In this document: positions 24,402-32,021 of the stretch, piece by piece
Layout: every line of letters starts with the position of its first letter
Position numbering within the stretch: the stretch's first letter is position 1
Origin: Cellulomonas avistercoris
GTDB lineage: Bacteria > Actinomycetota > Actinomycetes > Actinomycetales > Cellulomonadaceae
Length of the DNA: 59,086 nucleotides
Direction: 5' to 3'
Assembly (NCBI RefSeq): GCF_014836445.1
Contig: NZ_JACSQV010000007.1
Coordinates: 38,567-97,652, forward strand
Program-made: the position numbers and the translations under genes
The notes under the pieces: model-generated
Databases searched by the model: none
What the model was told of the DNA's origin: nothing
Seen by the model: only the letters and a program-made list of their open reading frames with translations

Positions 24402-24922
24402 GCAGCACGACGACCCGAGGTCGCGGCACGGCGCGGGCGGTCACGACGGGGGTCACCCTGGCGGCTGTGCTCCTGGCGGCCGGGTGCGGGACGGGCGACG
24501 AGCGCACGCCGCCCGCTGCCACGACGACGGCGGCCGCTCCCTCGGCGGACGCGACGTCGGCGGGGGCGGACGACCCCGCGAGCGTCCTCACGTCGTACGG
24601 GCTCGCGCTCCCGGCGGGGGCCGCGGACGCGCAGGCCGAGCCGCGGACGGACGACACCATGACGGACGCCTGGCTGGTCACCTTCTCCGCGCCCGCCGAC
24701 GAGGTCGAGGCGATGTGCGTCGACGCGGGCATCGGTGCGCCGCGCGTCTCGCTGAGCCTGACGGCGGACGAGCTCGCGGCCTACGGACTCGACGCCGTCC
24801 CGCAGGACGCGTGGGCGTGCGAGGCGAGCCGGCCCAGCGACATGCGCCAGCAGATCCGCGTCCTGTTCGACGGGGAGCCGGCGACCGTGCGGGTGGCGCT
24901 GTACACGATGCCCGAGCGCTGA
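24398..24922 (+). CDS. putative lipoprotein coupled to the secreted protein
   Basis: A 174-aa lipoprotein: a basic N-terminus, hydrophobic VTLAAVLLAAGC with the lipobox Cys near residue 31, a Thr/Ala-rich stretch, then a globular domain of about 110 residues. Cys residues in EAMCVDAG and AWACEAS may form a disulfide. It matches no family I recognise. It begins inside the stop of the secreted protein (ATGA overlap), so the two are made together. The arrangement, an exported effector-like protein with a membrane-anchored partner, could be an effector with its immunity protein; this is inference only. Confidence 0.72.
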   Translation: MSSTTTRGRGTARAVTTGVTLAAVLLAAGCGTGDERTPPAATTTAAAPSADATSAGADDPASVLTSYGLALPAGAADAQAEPRTDDTMTDAWLVTFSAPADEVEAMCVDAGIGAPRVSLSLTADELAAYGLDAVPQDAWACEASRPSDMRQQIRVLFDGEPATVRVALYTMPER

Positions 24923-24966
24923 GCGCGCGCGGCGGGGCCGCTGGACACCCGTCGAAGGGTGGCTGA

Positions 24967-26898
24967 GGGTCCCCCGGGAGTGGCCTGTGTGCACCCGAGA
25001 GCGATGAGAATGCTCTCACCCTGAGCCGCAAGCTCGGCACCGAGGGTGAGCTCTTCACGTTCGGGTACGACGCGAAGAACCGCCTCGTCTCGATGGCCGA
25101 CCCGCGCGGCGTGCGGGAGCACAGGTTCGACACGACCGGGCGTCTGGCCGAGGTGACGCGCACCGACGTCGGCGGCGCGGTCGAGAAGTTCACCTACGGG
25201 TATGACGACCAGGACAACCTCACCGAGCGCACGTACCCGGACGGCACCAAGGTCACGGCGTCGTACGACGTCGCGGACCGGCTGACGTCGCTCACGGCGG
25301 CGGGTGCGGGTCACTCGGCGACGTACGGCTTCGGCTGGGACGTGGCGGACCAGCTCACGTCCATCACGTTCCCGGAGTCGACCGGCCTGACGGAGGCGCG
25401 CCAGTACGACGCGGCCGGGCGCATGACACGTGTCGCGACGACCCGCGCAGGGGGCGAGGTCGTCTCGGCGCACGACGTGGTGCGCGACGCCGTCGGCAAC
25501 CCGACGCTCATCACGCAGACCCGCAACGCCGGCGGACCGGAGGTCGTCGAGGCGACGTCGTACGCGTACCACAAGGCGCACCGCCTGACGTCCGCCTGCT
25601 ACGGCGCCCAGAGCTGCGCACCGGGGGCGCCGGCCGCCGAGCGGTACGACTACGGCTACGACCTGGTCGGCAACCGCACGTCGCACGCGGTCACCACGGC
25701 GACCGGCAAGGCCACGACGACGGCGACCTACGACGCGGGCGACCAGCTCACCCGCGAGCAGACGACCGTCTCCGGGACTCTCACCGGCATCCCGGACGTG
25801 GAGGCCGGGACGCGGGAGCTCACCTACGACGCCGAGGGCAATCTGACGTCCGACGGTGAGGAGACGTACGAGTACCACCTGGACCGCACGCTCGCCTCGG
25901 CGACGTCGGACGGCGTGTCCACGACGTACGCGTACGACGCGGCGGGGATGCGGTTGTCGTCCACGAGCACGGACGAGGCCGGGGCGACCGGGTCGACGGC
26001 GTGGGCGTGGGACGTCAACGGCGGGCTGCCGACGATCGCGACGGAGACGCGGACCGGCACGGACGGGGAGGGCACGACCTCGTTCCTGTACGCGCCGGAC
26101 GGCTCTCCGCTGGGTCTGGCCGAGGGCGGGGAGCAGTTCTCGCACTACGTGCGGGACTGGCTGGGCGGGACGTCGGCGGTGGTGTCGGCGGGCGGTGCGG
26201 CGCAGTGGTCCTACGACTACGACCCGTTCGGTGGAGCACGCGGCACCGACCTGGAGGCCGGTGGGCAGCAGTTGGCCGAGGACGCGCCGGGCAACCCGAT
26301 GCAGTTCACCGGGGGGTACCGCGACGACACGCAGTCGGGCCGGTACCACCTGCGGGCGCGCAACTACGACACGGGGACGGGTCGGTTCGACTCGGTGGAC
26401 CCGGTGGTGGGCTCGGGGCAGGTGACCGCGGTGTCGTCGTACGCGTACGCGTCGAACCGTCCCACGGCGATGACGGATCCCACGGGGAGGGGGCCGCGCC
26501 CGCATCACCTGAGCGGGGCGCCGCAGCCGACGGCGACCGATCCGTACGTGACGCAGCGGGCGGCGGCGAAGAAGGCGGTGGCCGAGGCGGAGGCGTTCGT
26601 CGCGCAGATCGGTGACGAGATCGTCGGGTTGGTGCTGGACCTGATCGGGTTCACCGATGCGAGGAAGTGCATCAGTGAGGGTGATGTGGGGGCGTGCATC
26701 TCCACGGCGTTGAACGCGGTGCCGTGGGGAAAGATGTTCAAGGCCGCGAAGGTCGCGATCAAGGCGATCGGTGTGGGCAAGCGCCTGGTCGAGGTCACGG
26801 GCGGCTGCTCGTCGGTGCGGCGTCCGCGTGGGTGGGCGAGGGTGCCGTCACGACGTCCCCTTGGAGCGCGTGCCCTCGCGGTCGCAGCCCGCGCGTGA
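24967..26898 (+). pseudogene. Rhs/YD-repeat protein fragment, broken at both ends
   Basis: An open frame of YD repeats (YGYDDQDNLTERTYPDG, YDAAGRMTRVATTRAG and more) ending in the Rhs core boundary RYHLRARNYDTGTGRFDSVD...DPTGRG. After that comes a short pre-toxin segment (VLDLIGFTDARKCISEGDVG near 26630-26690). An in-frame stop at 24964-24966 precedes the first repeats, and no start with a ribosome-binding site exists; the first ATG (25093) is inside a repeat. At the far end the toxin domain is missing, and the frame runs into a gene on the other strand near 26800. The last 250 bases use more TTG, GAT and AGT codons than their neighbours, which suggests transfer. Confidence 0.82.
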
Positions 26899-27472
26899 GC
26901 AGCAGCACCGCCCACCAGATCTCGAACGCGAAGACGGGCACCGCGCAGATCCCCGCGACGGCACCACCCTGCGGGACGAGGCCGAGCAGCTGGGCCGTGT
27001 TGCTGCCGAGCACGACGACGCCGGCCGCGACGCCGAGCACGCCGAGCGCGCGGGGGGTGACGTCGGCGTCGACGAGCAGCCATCCCAGCACGATGGTGTT
27101 GACGCTGATGACCAGGCCCTGACCGACGAGGAACGCGGCGGTGTGCAGGTCGACGAGGGTGTCCCCGAGCCCGGCGGACGCGGGCCCGCCCCACGCCAGC
27201 GCGAGCATCGGCAGCGTCCCGGCGGTGATGACCGCCGCCTCGAGCGTGCGCAGCAGCGCGAACGTCAGGGCGCGTGCCTGGCCATGGTGCCGCAGGAGCG
27301 CGAGCAGCAGCACGCCGGTGGCGAGGCAGCCCAGGGCGAGCGCGACCTCGAGCAGGACGCCGATCGCGGGCGCTCCCGCGTCGTAGGCCACCACGGCGAG
27401 CACGGACGTCGCGTGGGTCGACAGGTACAGCGCGCCGGCTGCGCGTTCGTGGGTGCGTGCGGAGCGAGGCAT
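26795..27472 (-). CDS. DUF4386-like membrane protein
   Basis: A 225-aa membrane protein with about six hydrophobic helices (from about residues 18, 36, 72, 112, 150 and 178). The sequence YDAGAPAIGVLLEVALALGCLATGVLLL and the later FEIWWAVLLLTRGLRPRG suggest a DUF4386-type family, but I am not certain. It is divergent from a TetR gene with two shared operator copies, so it is probably that regulator's target. Its last 25 residues are low-complexity, and its stop codon falls where the truncated Rhs gene ends, so its C-terminus may have been altered by that rearrangement. Confidence 0.7.
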   Translation of the reverse strand: MPRSARTHERAAGALYLSTHATSVLAVVAYDAGAPAIGVLLEVALALGCLATGVLLLALLRHHGQARALTFALLRTLEAAVITAGTLPMLALAWGGPASAGLGDTLVDLHTAAFLVGQGLVISVNTIVLGWLLVDADVTPRALGVLGVAAGVVVLGSNTAQLLGLVPQGGAVAGICAVPVFAFEIWWAVLLLTRGLRPRGHALQGDVVTAPSPTHADAAPTSSRP

Positions 27473-27491
27473 GAGGCGCCGATCGTCGTAG

Positions 27492-27506
27492 GTGTACGCC
27501 GTATAC
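27492..27506. promoter_or_regulatory. operator copy 1 (GTGTAC-GCC-GTATAC)
   Basis: One of two near-identical 15-bp sites in the divergent gap. On the reverse strand it contains TATACG, a fair -10 box 20-30 bases ahead of the membrane-protein start, so a bound regulator would cover that promoter. Its partner lies exactly 35 bp away. Confidence 0.65.
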
Positions 27507-27526
27507 CGGCGCGCCGACGACCATAG

Positions 27527-27541
27527 GTATACGCTGTATAC
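27527..27541. promoter_or_regulatory. operator copy 2 (GTATAC-GCT-GTATAC)
   Basis: The second 15-bp site, adjacent to the TetR start (GTG 27542). It overlaps a TACGCT -10 box (27530-27535) six bases before that start, so the TetR gene looks leaderless and self-repressed. GTATAC half-sites are themselves palindromic. Confidence 0.68.
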
Positions 27542-28213
27542 GTGTCAACCGCCCCGGCTCGCCCGTCGCTCGACCGGACGCGTCTCCTCGACGCCGCGGT
27601 CACGCTCGCCGACGGGATCGGACTCGAGGCGATGTCGATGCGGCGGCTCGCCGACGCCCTCGGCGTGACCCCGATGGCCCTCTACAAGCACGTCGCGCAC
27701 CGCGAGGCGCTGGTCGACGGCATGGTCGAGCACATCGTGCGCGACATCGCGCCCGCCCCCCACGGGCAGCCGTGGAAGCTCGCGCTGCGCACGCGCATCC
27801 TGTCCGCACGCGACGTCATGACGACGCACCCGTGGGCCCAGGCAGCCGTCGAGACGCGGACGAGCGCCGGCCCGGCGGTCCTGTCCTACATGGACTCGCT
27901 CATCGACGTCATGCTCGGCGGTGGCCTGTCCGTCGACCTGGTCCACCACGCGATGCACGCGCTCAGCACGCGCATGTGGGGGCTCACGCGCGACGTGCTC
28001 CCCACGCCGACGCTGCCCGCCGACCCTGCGGAGCGTGAGCAGGCCGTGACGGCCCTCGCCGCCACCTACCCGGCGATCATCCGCATGGCGACGACGGCGT
28101 CCCACGCCGGGGCCGGCTGCGACGCCGACGCGGAGTTCGCCTTCGCGCTCGACCTGCTGCTCGACGGTGTCGAGCGGATGCACACCGACGGGTGGTCGTC
28201 GAAGGGACCGTGA
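27542..28213 (+). CDS. TetR-family regulator with a TetR_C-type ligand domain
   Basis: A 223-aa TetR regulator. The helix-turn-helix occupies about residues 28-52 (SMRRLADALGVTPMALYKHV), followed by a tetracycline-repressor-like C-terminal domain with HAMHALSTRMWGLTRDVL and FAFALDLLLDGVER. The ligand is unknown. It is divergent from the membrane-protein gene at 26795, with two GTATAC-type operators between them, the classical layout of a TetR regulator with its export or membrane target. The message is probably leaderless (see operator copy 2). Confidence 0.88.
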   Translation: MSTAPARPSLDRTRLLDAAVTLADGIGLEAMSMRRLADALGVTPMALYKHVAHREALVDGMVEHIVRDIAPAPHGQPWKLALRTRILSARDVMTTHPWAQAAVETRTSAGPAVLSYMDSLIDVMLGGGLSVDLVHHAMHALSTRMWGLTRDVLPTPTLPADPAEREQAVTALAATYPAIIRMATTASHAGAGCDADAEFAFALDLLLDGVERMHTDGWSSKGP

Positions 28214-28276
28214 CCCGTCGGAGGTGCCGGCCCGGAACGCGTGCCGTGGCACCCGCTGGTCGCTAGCGTCGGCCAC

Positions 28277-28708
28277 ATGGGGACGTCGTGGACCGAGGCC
28301 GACGCCGACCACGCACGCGAGCGTCTCGTCGAGCTCGCCGCCGGGCTGCCCGAGGTGACGGTGCTGCCGCCCAGCGAGCACGGGCACACCGCCGTCGTCC
28401 TCGGTGGCCGGCGGTTCGCGTGGCTCACGGTCGACCACCACGACGACGGTCGCCTCGCGCTGCGCGTGGGGACGACCCGCGAGGAGCAGCGCGAGCTGCT
28501 CGCGGAGGACCCGGTGCGCTTCTTCGTCCCCTCGTACGACGGCGCGCAGGGCTGGGTCGGGATGCTCGTCGACCCCGCGAGCGATCCGGACTGGGGCCAC
28601 GCGGGCGAGCTGCTCGAGGCCGCGTGGCGGCGCCGTGCCCCGAAGCGGGCGCAGCGTGCGCTCGACGAGGCTCGCGGCGCGCAGCAGGGTGACGCTGCCC
28701 CGTCCTGA
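28277..28708 (+). CDS. MmcQ/YjbR-family DNA-binding-fold protein
   Basis: A 143-aa protein of the MmcQ/YjbR (DUF419) family. Residues 15-75 give LVELAAGLPEVTVLPPSEHGHTAVVLGGRRFAWL, and residues 90-125 EDPVRFFVPSYDGAQGWVGM, both diagnostic. The fold resembles a DNA-binding domain, but the role is unknown. ATG 28277 is chosen over one 12 codons upstream, because TAGCGT (28264-28269) lies seven bases before it, giving a leaderless transcript. Confidence 0.84.
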   Translation: MGTSWTEADADHARERLVELAAGLPEVTVLPPSEHGHTAVVLGGRRFAWLTVDHHDDGRLALRVGTTREEQRELLAEDPVRFFVPSYDGAQGWVGMLVDPASDPDWGHAGELLEAAWRRRAPKRAQRALDEARGAQQGDAAPS

Positions 28709-28734
28709 CCCCTGCCGGCGAGGACGCCCGCCGC

Positions 28735-29391
28735 TCAGCCGCCGCTGACGTCGAGCGTCTCCCCGGGCGCCAGCCGCCGGTACCCCTCGCCGACGAGTCC
28801 GCCGAGGACCCGGTCGACCAACCCGATGCCGTTGTCGTTGTAGATCCCGGTGTGGATGGGCACGACCGTGCTCGCACCCACCGAGCGGGCGTAGTCGACG
28901 GCCTCGGAGATCTTCAGCCACGGCGCGGCGGCGGGCAGCAGCAGCACCTCGACGGTCGCGTCGGCCGGGGCGGGGGTGAACGAGTCGCCCGGGTGCAGCA
29001 GGGTCCCGTCGACCAGGTAGGCGAGGTTGTGGATGCGCGGGATGTCGGGGTGGATGACGGCGTGCTGCCCGCCGAGCGCCGTCACCGAGAACCCGACGAC
29101 GTCGGCCGTGTCCCCCGGGGCGACGGCGTGCAGCCTGGCCGCGTCGACGCCGGCCGCCGTGAGGAGATCGACCACCGCCGCCGGCCCCCACACCTCCAGA
29201 CCCGGAACGGTCGCCAGGGCGGCCTGCAGCGCCCCCGGGTCGACGTGGTCGGCGTGCTCGTGCGTGACGAGCACGCCCGTCGCGCCGTCGAGCGCGTCGG
29301 GTGCGCTGAAGCCCCCCGGGTCGATCACGAGGGACTGCCCGTCGCGGTCGAGGCGGACGCACGAGTGCCCGAGGAAGGTCATGGTCGTCAT
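28735..29391 (-). CDS. metallo-beta-lactamase-fold hydrolase (UlaG-like)
   Basis: A 218-aa metallo-beta-lactamase-fold protein. MTFLGHSCVRLD opens it, then VTHEHADHVD carries the zinc-binding HxHxDH motif. GDSF near residue 135 and VPIHTG near residue 185 give the remaining ligands. The short form without extra domains resembles UlaG/RNase Z-like hydrolases; the substrate is not predictable. The start is ATG 29391. It reads in the same direction as the pyrimidine-dimer glycosylase gene 86 bp upstream. Confidence 0.88.
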   Translation of the reverse strand: MTTMTFLGHSCVRLDRDGQSLVIDPGGFSAPDALDGATGVLVTHEHADHVDPGALQAALATVPGLEVWGPAAVVDLLTAAGVDAARLHAVAPGDTADVVGFSVTALGGQHAVIHPDIPRIHNLAYLVDGTLLHPGDSFTPAPADATVEVLLLPAAAPWLKISEAVDYARSVGASTVVPIHTGIYNDNGIGLVDRVLGGLVGEGYRRLAPGETLDVSGG

Positions 29392-29477
29392 CGAGAGTGC
29401 CCTTCAGGTGTCGAGGTGCGGGTGTCGCCCTCCGAGGGTGCCGTGCGTCGGGCGCCGGCGCTACGTCGGCCCCAGGA

Positions 29478-29924
29478 TCAGGTGGCCCGCTCCCACTCCT
29501 CGACGCCACCCGGCACGACGACGAACAGCGGGTGCGGCACCGGCCCGCCGGACTGCTCGACGACCGCGTACCGCTCGGGGGAGCGGACCGCGAGCTTGTC
29601 CAGCAGGTGCCGCCACTCGAGGGCGAGCTGCCCGTCGGTCACCGGAACCTGGGGCGCGGTGCGCGTCCGCTCACCCTCCGGGACGTCGACGCGCGTGGTG
29701 TCGAACCGGTAGCCGCGCGCGGTGGCCTCGTCCGCGACGGCGTGCAGGTACGCCGCGACGGCCACGAGCGGGTCCGGCTGACGGCGGAACCGCACGAGCT
29801 GGGGATGCTGCGTGTAGCCGCGAGTCCGGCCCGCGAGCACCGCCTGCGCGAGGAGCCCCTCACGCCAGCACGCCGTCAGGCCCTGGCGGTCGAGCAGCGA
29901 GGGGTGCAGGGACCAGAGCCTCAC
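29478..29924 (-). CDS. pyrimidine dimer DNA glycosylase (T4 endonuclease V-like)
   Basis: A 148-aa protein whose N-terminus MRLWSLHPSLLDRQGLTACWREGLLAQAVL is characteristic of the pyrimidine-dimer glycosylase/DenV family. That family uses an N-terminal amine and a Glu to excise UV-induced dimers. RGYTQHPQLVRFR follows and the C-terminal part is shorter and variable. It would protect against sunlight damage. The start is GTG 29924, overlapping the stop of the alpha/beta hydrolase gene by four bases (GTGA), so the pair is a translationally coupled operon. Confidence 0.83.
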   Translation of the reverse strand: MRLWSLHPSLLDRQGLTACWREGLLAQAVLAGRTRGYTQHPQLVRFRRQPDPLVAVAAYLHAVADEATARGYRFDTTRVDVPEGERTRTAPQVPVTDGQLALEWRHLLDKLAVRSPERYAVVEQSGGPVPHPLFVVVPGGVEEWERAT

Positions 29925-30742
29925 GCACGCACCTGACCGAGGACCGCGGCGGCGACGTCGGCGGGTCGGTGCTCGGGCAGCCAGTGGTCGGCGTCGAGGT
30001 CGACGCGCGTGAACGCCGCGTCGACGTGGTGCGCCGTCGCCTCGACCGACGCGGGCGCGAAGAACGGGTCGCGACGGGCCGACACGTACGTCGTCGGGAC
30101 GCGCACGCGTCCCGTGCTGCCGGAGCGCGGGACGCCCAGCGCGCGGTACCAGGCGAGGGCCGCCGTGAGCGCGCCGGGCTCCGACATGCGGGCGGCGTAC
30201 TGCGCGGCGCGGTGCGGCGCCAGGCCCGAGCGGACCAGGGCGTCGCGCAGGCGGGCGCCACCGTCCGCGAGCAGCGCGCGCTCGGGCAGCCCCGGCACCT
30301 GGAACGCGCCGACGTACCAGGAGCGCAGGGCCTGCCCCCGCAGCAGACCCGCGCGCATCGCCGCGGGGTGCGGCGTGCCCAGCACGGTGAGCGACGCGAC
30401 ACGGCGCGGGCGGCGCGCGGCGACGGCCCAGGCGACGGCGCCACCCCAGTCGTGCCCCACCACGTGCGCCTCGTCGACACCGGCGGCGTCGAGGAGCGCG
30501 ACGACGTCGTCGACGAGCTCCGGCACCGCGTACGCGCGTCGACCGGGCGGGCGGGCGCCCGGGCTGTACCCGCGCTGGTCGGGGACCAGCACCCGCACGC
30601 CCGCTTGCGTCAGCAGCGGGACCACGGCGTCGTACGCCGACCCGTCCTGCGGGAACCCGTGCAGCAGCACCGCCGCCGGTCCGGCCGCCGGTCCGGCGTC
30701 GCGCACGTCGAACCGCAGGCCGTTACGCGTGAAGCCGTCCAC
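29921..30742 (-). CDS. alpha/beta hydrolase (epoxide-hydrolase-like)
   Basis: A 273-aa alpha/beta hydrolase. LLHGFPQDGSAYDAVVP gives the oxyanion-hole His-Gly, VVGHDWGGAVAW the nucleophile elbow with Asp as nucleophile, and the C-terminal DADHWLPEHRP the catalytic His. The Asp nucleophile points to epoxide hydrolase or haloalkane dehalogenase chemistry rather than an esterase. The start is taken as GTG 30742 (MDGFTRNGLRFDVRD); the open frame upstream gives only low-complexity sequence. It is coupled to the pyrimidine-dimer glycosylase gene downstream. Confidence 0.86.
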   Translation of the reverse strand: MDGFTRNGLRFDVRDAGPAAGPAAVLLHGFPQDGSAYDAVVPLLTQAGVRVLVPDQRGYSPGARPPGRRAYAVPELVDDVVALLDAAGVDEAHVVGHDWGGAVAWAVAARRPRRVASLTVLGTPHPAAMRAGLLRGQALRSWYVGAFQVPGLPERALLADGGARLRDALVRSGLAPHRAAQYAARMSEPGALTAALAWYRALGVPRSGSTGRVRVPTTYVSARRDPFFAPASVEATAHHVDAAFTRVDLDADHWLPEHRPADVAAAVLGQVRA

Positions 30743-30828
30743 GCGTGCAGCACACCACGCGGGTCGGGCGGCGGCGAGCGGGACGACCGCGGCGAGCGGT
30801 GCGGCGGCAGCGTGCCGGTCGTGCGGTC

Positions 30829-31002
30829 TCAGCCGTGGCGCAGCATCCACTCGTGGTTCGGGTCGCGGCCGCCGTCAGGGTCCGGGACGGGGCTCACGTC
30901 CTGGCCGGGGACGGTGTCGGCGAGCGCGATCGGCTCGGGAAGGTGCCGGAAGTCCACGGCGGGCTCGACCGGGGGCCGGTCGCGGGGTTCGGTGCCGGGC
31001 AT
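30829..31002 (-). CDS. small conserved hypothetical protein
   Basis: A 57-aa acidic, Pro-rich protein starting MPGTEPRDRPPVEPAVDFRH (ATG 31002) and ending PNHEWMLRHG. It is too short for a domain call, but its composition is unlike a shadow frame. Similar 55-65 aa actinobacterial proteins with a PPVEPAVDFRHLPEP-type core come to mind, though I cannot confirm this here. It stands alone between the hydrolase gene and a divergent lipoprotein gene. Confidence 0.55.
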   Translation of the reverse strand: MPGTEPRDRPPVEPAVDFRHLPEPIALADTVPGQDVSPVPDPDGGRDPNHEWMLRHG

Positions 31003-31112
31003 GGGGCGTCCCTTCGTCGGGTGCGGGCAATCTCCCACCTGGCCGGGGTGATGTCCATGGGTGTCGCCCGAAGGCGTCCTCGTGAGACCTCTCGGGCGGC
31101 TACCGTCGCGCC

Positions 31113-31916
31113 GTGGGCCGGCGGGTGACGTGGTGCGGGGTCGTGACGGGCCTCGTGGTGCTCGCGGCCGGCTGCGCGCCCCCCGGTGACGCGCCCGCCC
31201 CGGCCCCGACGTCGGCGGCGCCCGTGAGCCCCGGAGCGGAGACGCCGAGCGCCCTCCCCGTGCCCGCGAGCGGGCAGGTGCGCGACGCGGGGACCCCGCT
31301 CGCCGACGCCCCACCCGCCGGCCGCGCCTCCGGTGCGCTGCTCCCGGCCGACGGCGGCACCGTGCAGGTCCAGGACGCGACGGACGGCACGACCCTCACC
31401 ACCGTGACGGGCCGCGCCGGCACCCTCGCCTGGATCGCGCCGCCGGAGGGAGGGCAGGCCGGTCTCCAGAGCGACGGCTCGGTGACGCTCCAGGACGCGG
31501 CCGGCACGGTCGTCGCGGCCCTCACCGCGCCCGTCGGCGACGACGGCGCACCGGGAGCCTGGCGCTCGCAGGGTGACGTGCTGGCGCTCGAGGCCGCGAG
31601 CACCTCCGCCTCGTTCGTCGTCGGGACCGCGGCGGTGTCGTCCGCCACGTGGGGTGACGCCGACGGCGGACGGTCGCTCCTGGTGGTCCCGGCGGACTGG
31701 GTGCGCGGCGGGAGCCTCGCCGCGCAGCAGGCGCTCGTGTCCCAGCTCGCGCTCGCGGAGCCCGAGGCCGCATCCCCGTCCATGCAGGCCCAGCTCTGGT
31801 GCCATGTGCTCGGCGCACGCGACAAGGCGTCGTGGAACCTCGAGCCGTGGCGCCCCGAGGTGAGCACGACGACCCTGCTCATGACCCGCTGCAACCCCAC
31901 CGACGACGACGCCTGA
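31113..31916 (+). CDS. DUF2599-family lipoprotein
   Basis: A 267-aa exported lipoprotein. The signal region is WCGVVTGLVVLAAGC with the lipobox Cys at residue 21, then a Pro/Ala/Ser stretch. The C-terminal 60 residues (QAQLWCHVLGARDKASWNLEPWRP ... LMTRCNP) match the DUF2599 pattern with its conserved Trp-Asn-Leu-Glu-Pro-Trp-Arg core and two Cys residues. Function is unknown. TACCGT (31101-31106) lies six bases before GTG 31113, giving a leaderless transcript. A 15-bp terminator hairpin follows the stop. Confidence 0.8.
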   Translation: MGRRVTWCGVVTGLVVLAAGCAPPGDAPAPAPTSAAPVSPGAETPSALPVPASGQVRDAGTPLADAPPAGRASGALLPADGGTVQVQDATDGTTLTTVTGRAGTLAWIAPPEGGQAGLQSDGSVTLQDAAGTVVAALTAPVGDDGAPGAWRSQGDVLALEAASTSASFVVGTAAVSSATWGDADGGRSLLVVPADWVRGGSLAAQQALVSQLALAEPEAASPSMQAQLWCHVLGARDKASWNLEPWRPEVSTTTLLMTRCNPTDDDA

Positions 31917-31946
31917 CGCGGTCGGCGGTCCGCACCCGGAAAGCGA

Positions 31947-31981
31947 GAAGCGTTGCTGCCGGAGTACGGCAGCAACGCTTC
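31947..31981. terminator. bidirectional terminator
   Basis: A perfect 15-bp inverted repeat with a five-base loop (GAAGCGTTGCTGCCG, GAGTA, complement) between the stops of two convergent genes, the DUF2599 lipoprotein gene and the sortase-anchored protein gene. Confidence 0.88.
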
Positions 31982-32021
31982 ACGCTCCCTTCCGCCCGGC
32001 CGTCCACCGGGCGGCGGGTGG

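Noticed and set aside
25004..25024. Six-codon ORF (MRMLSP) before the Rhs fragment
   Set aside because: It lies inside the beginning of the Rhs repeat frame, and no promoter stands before it.
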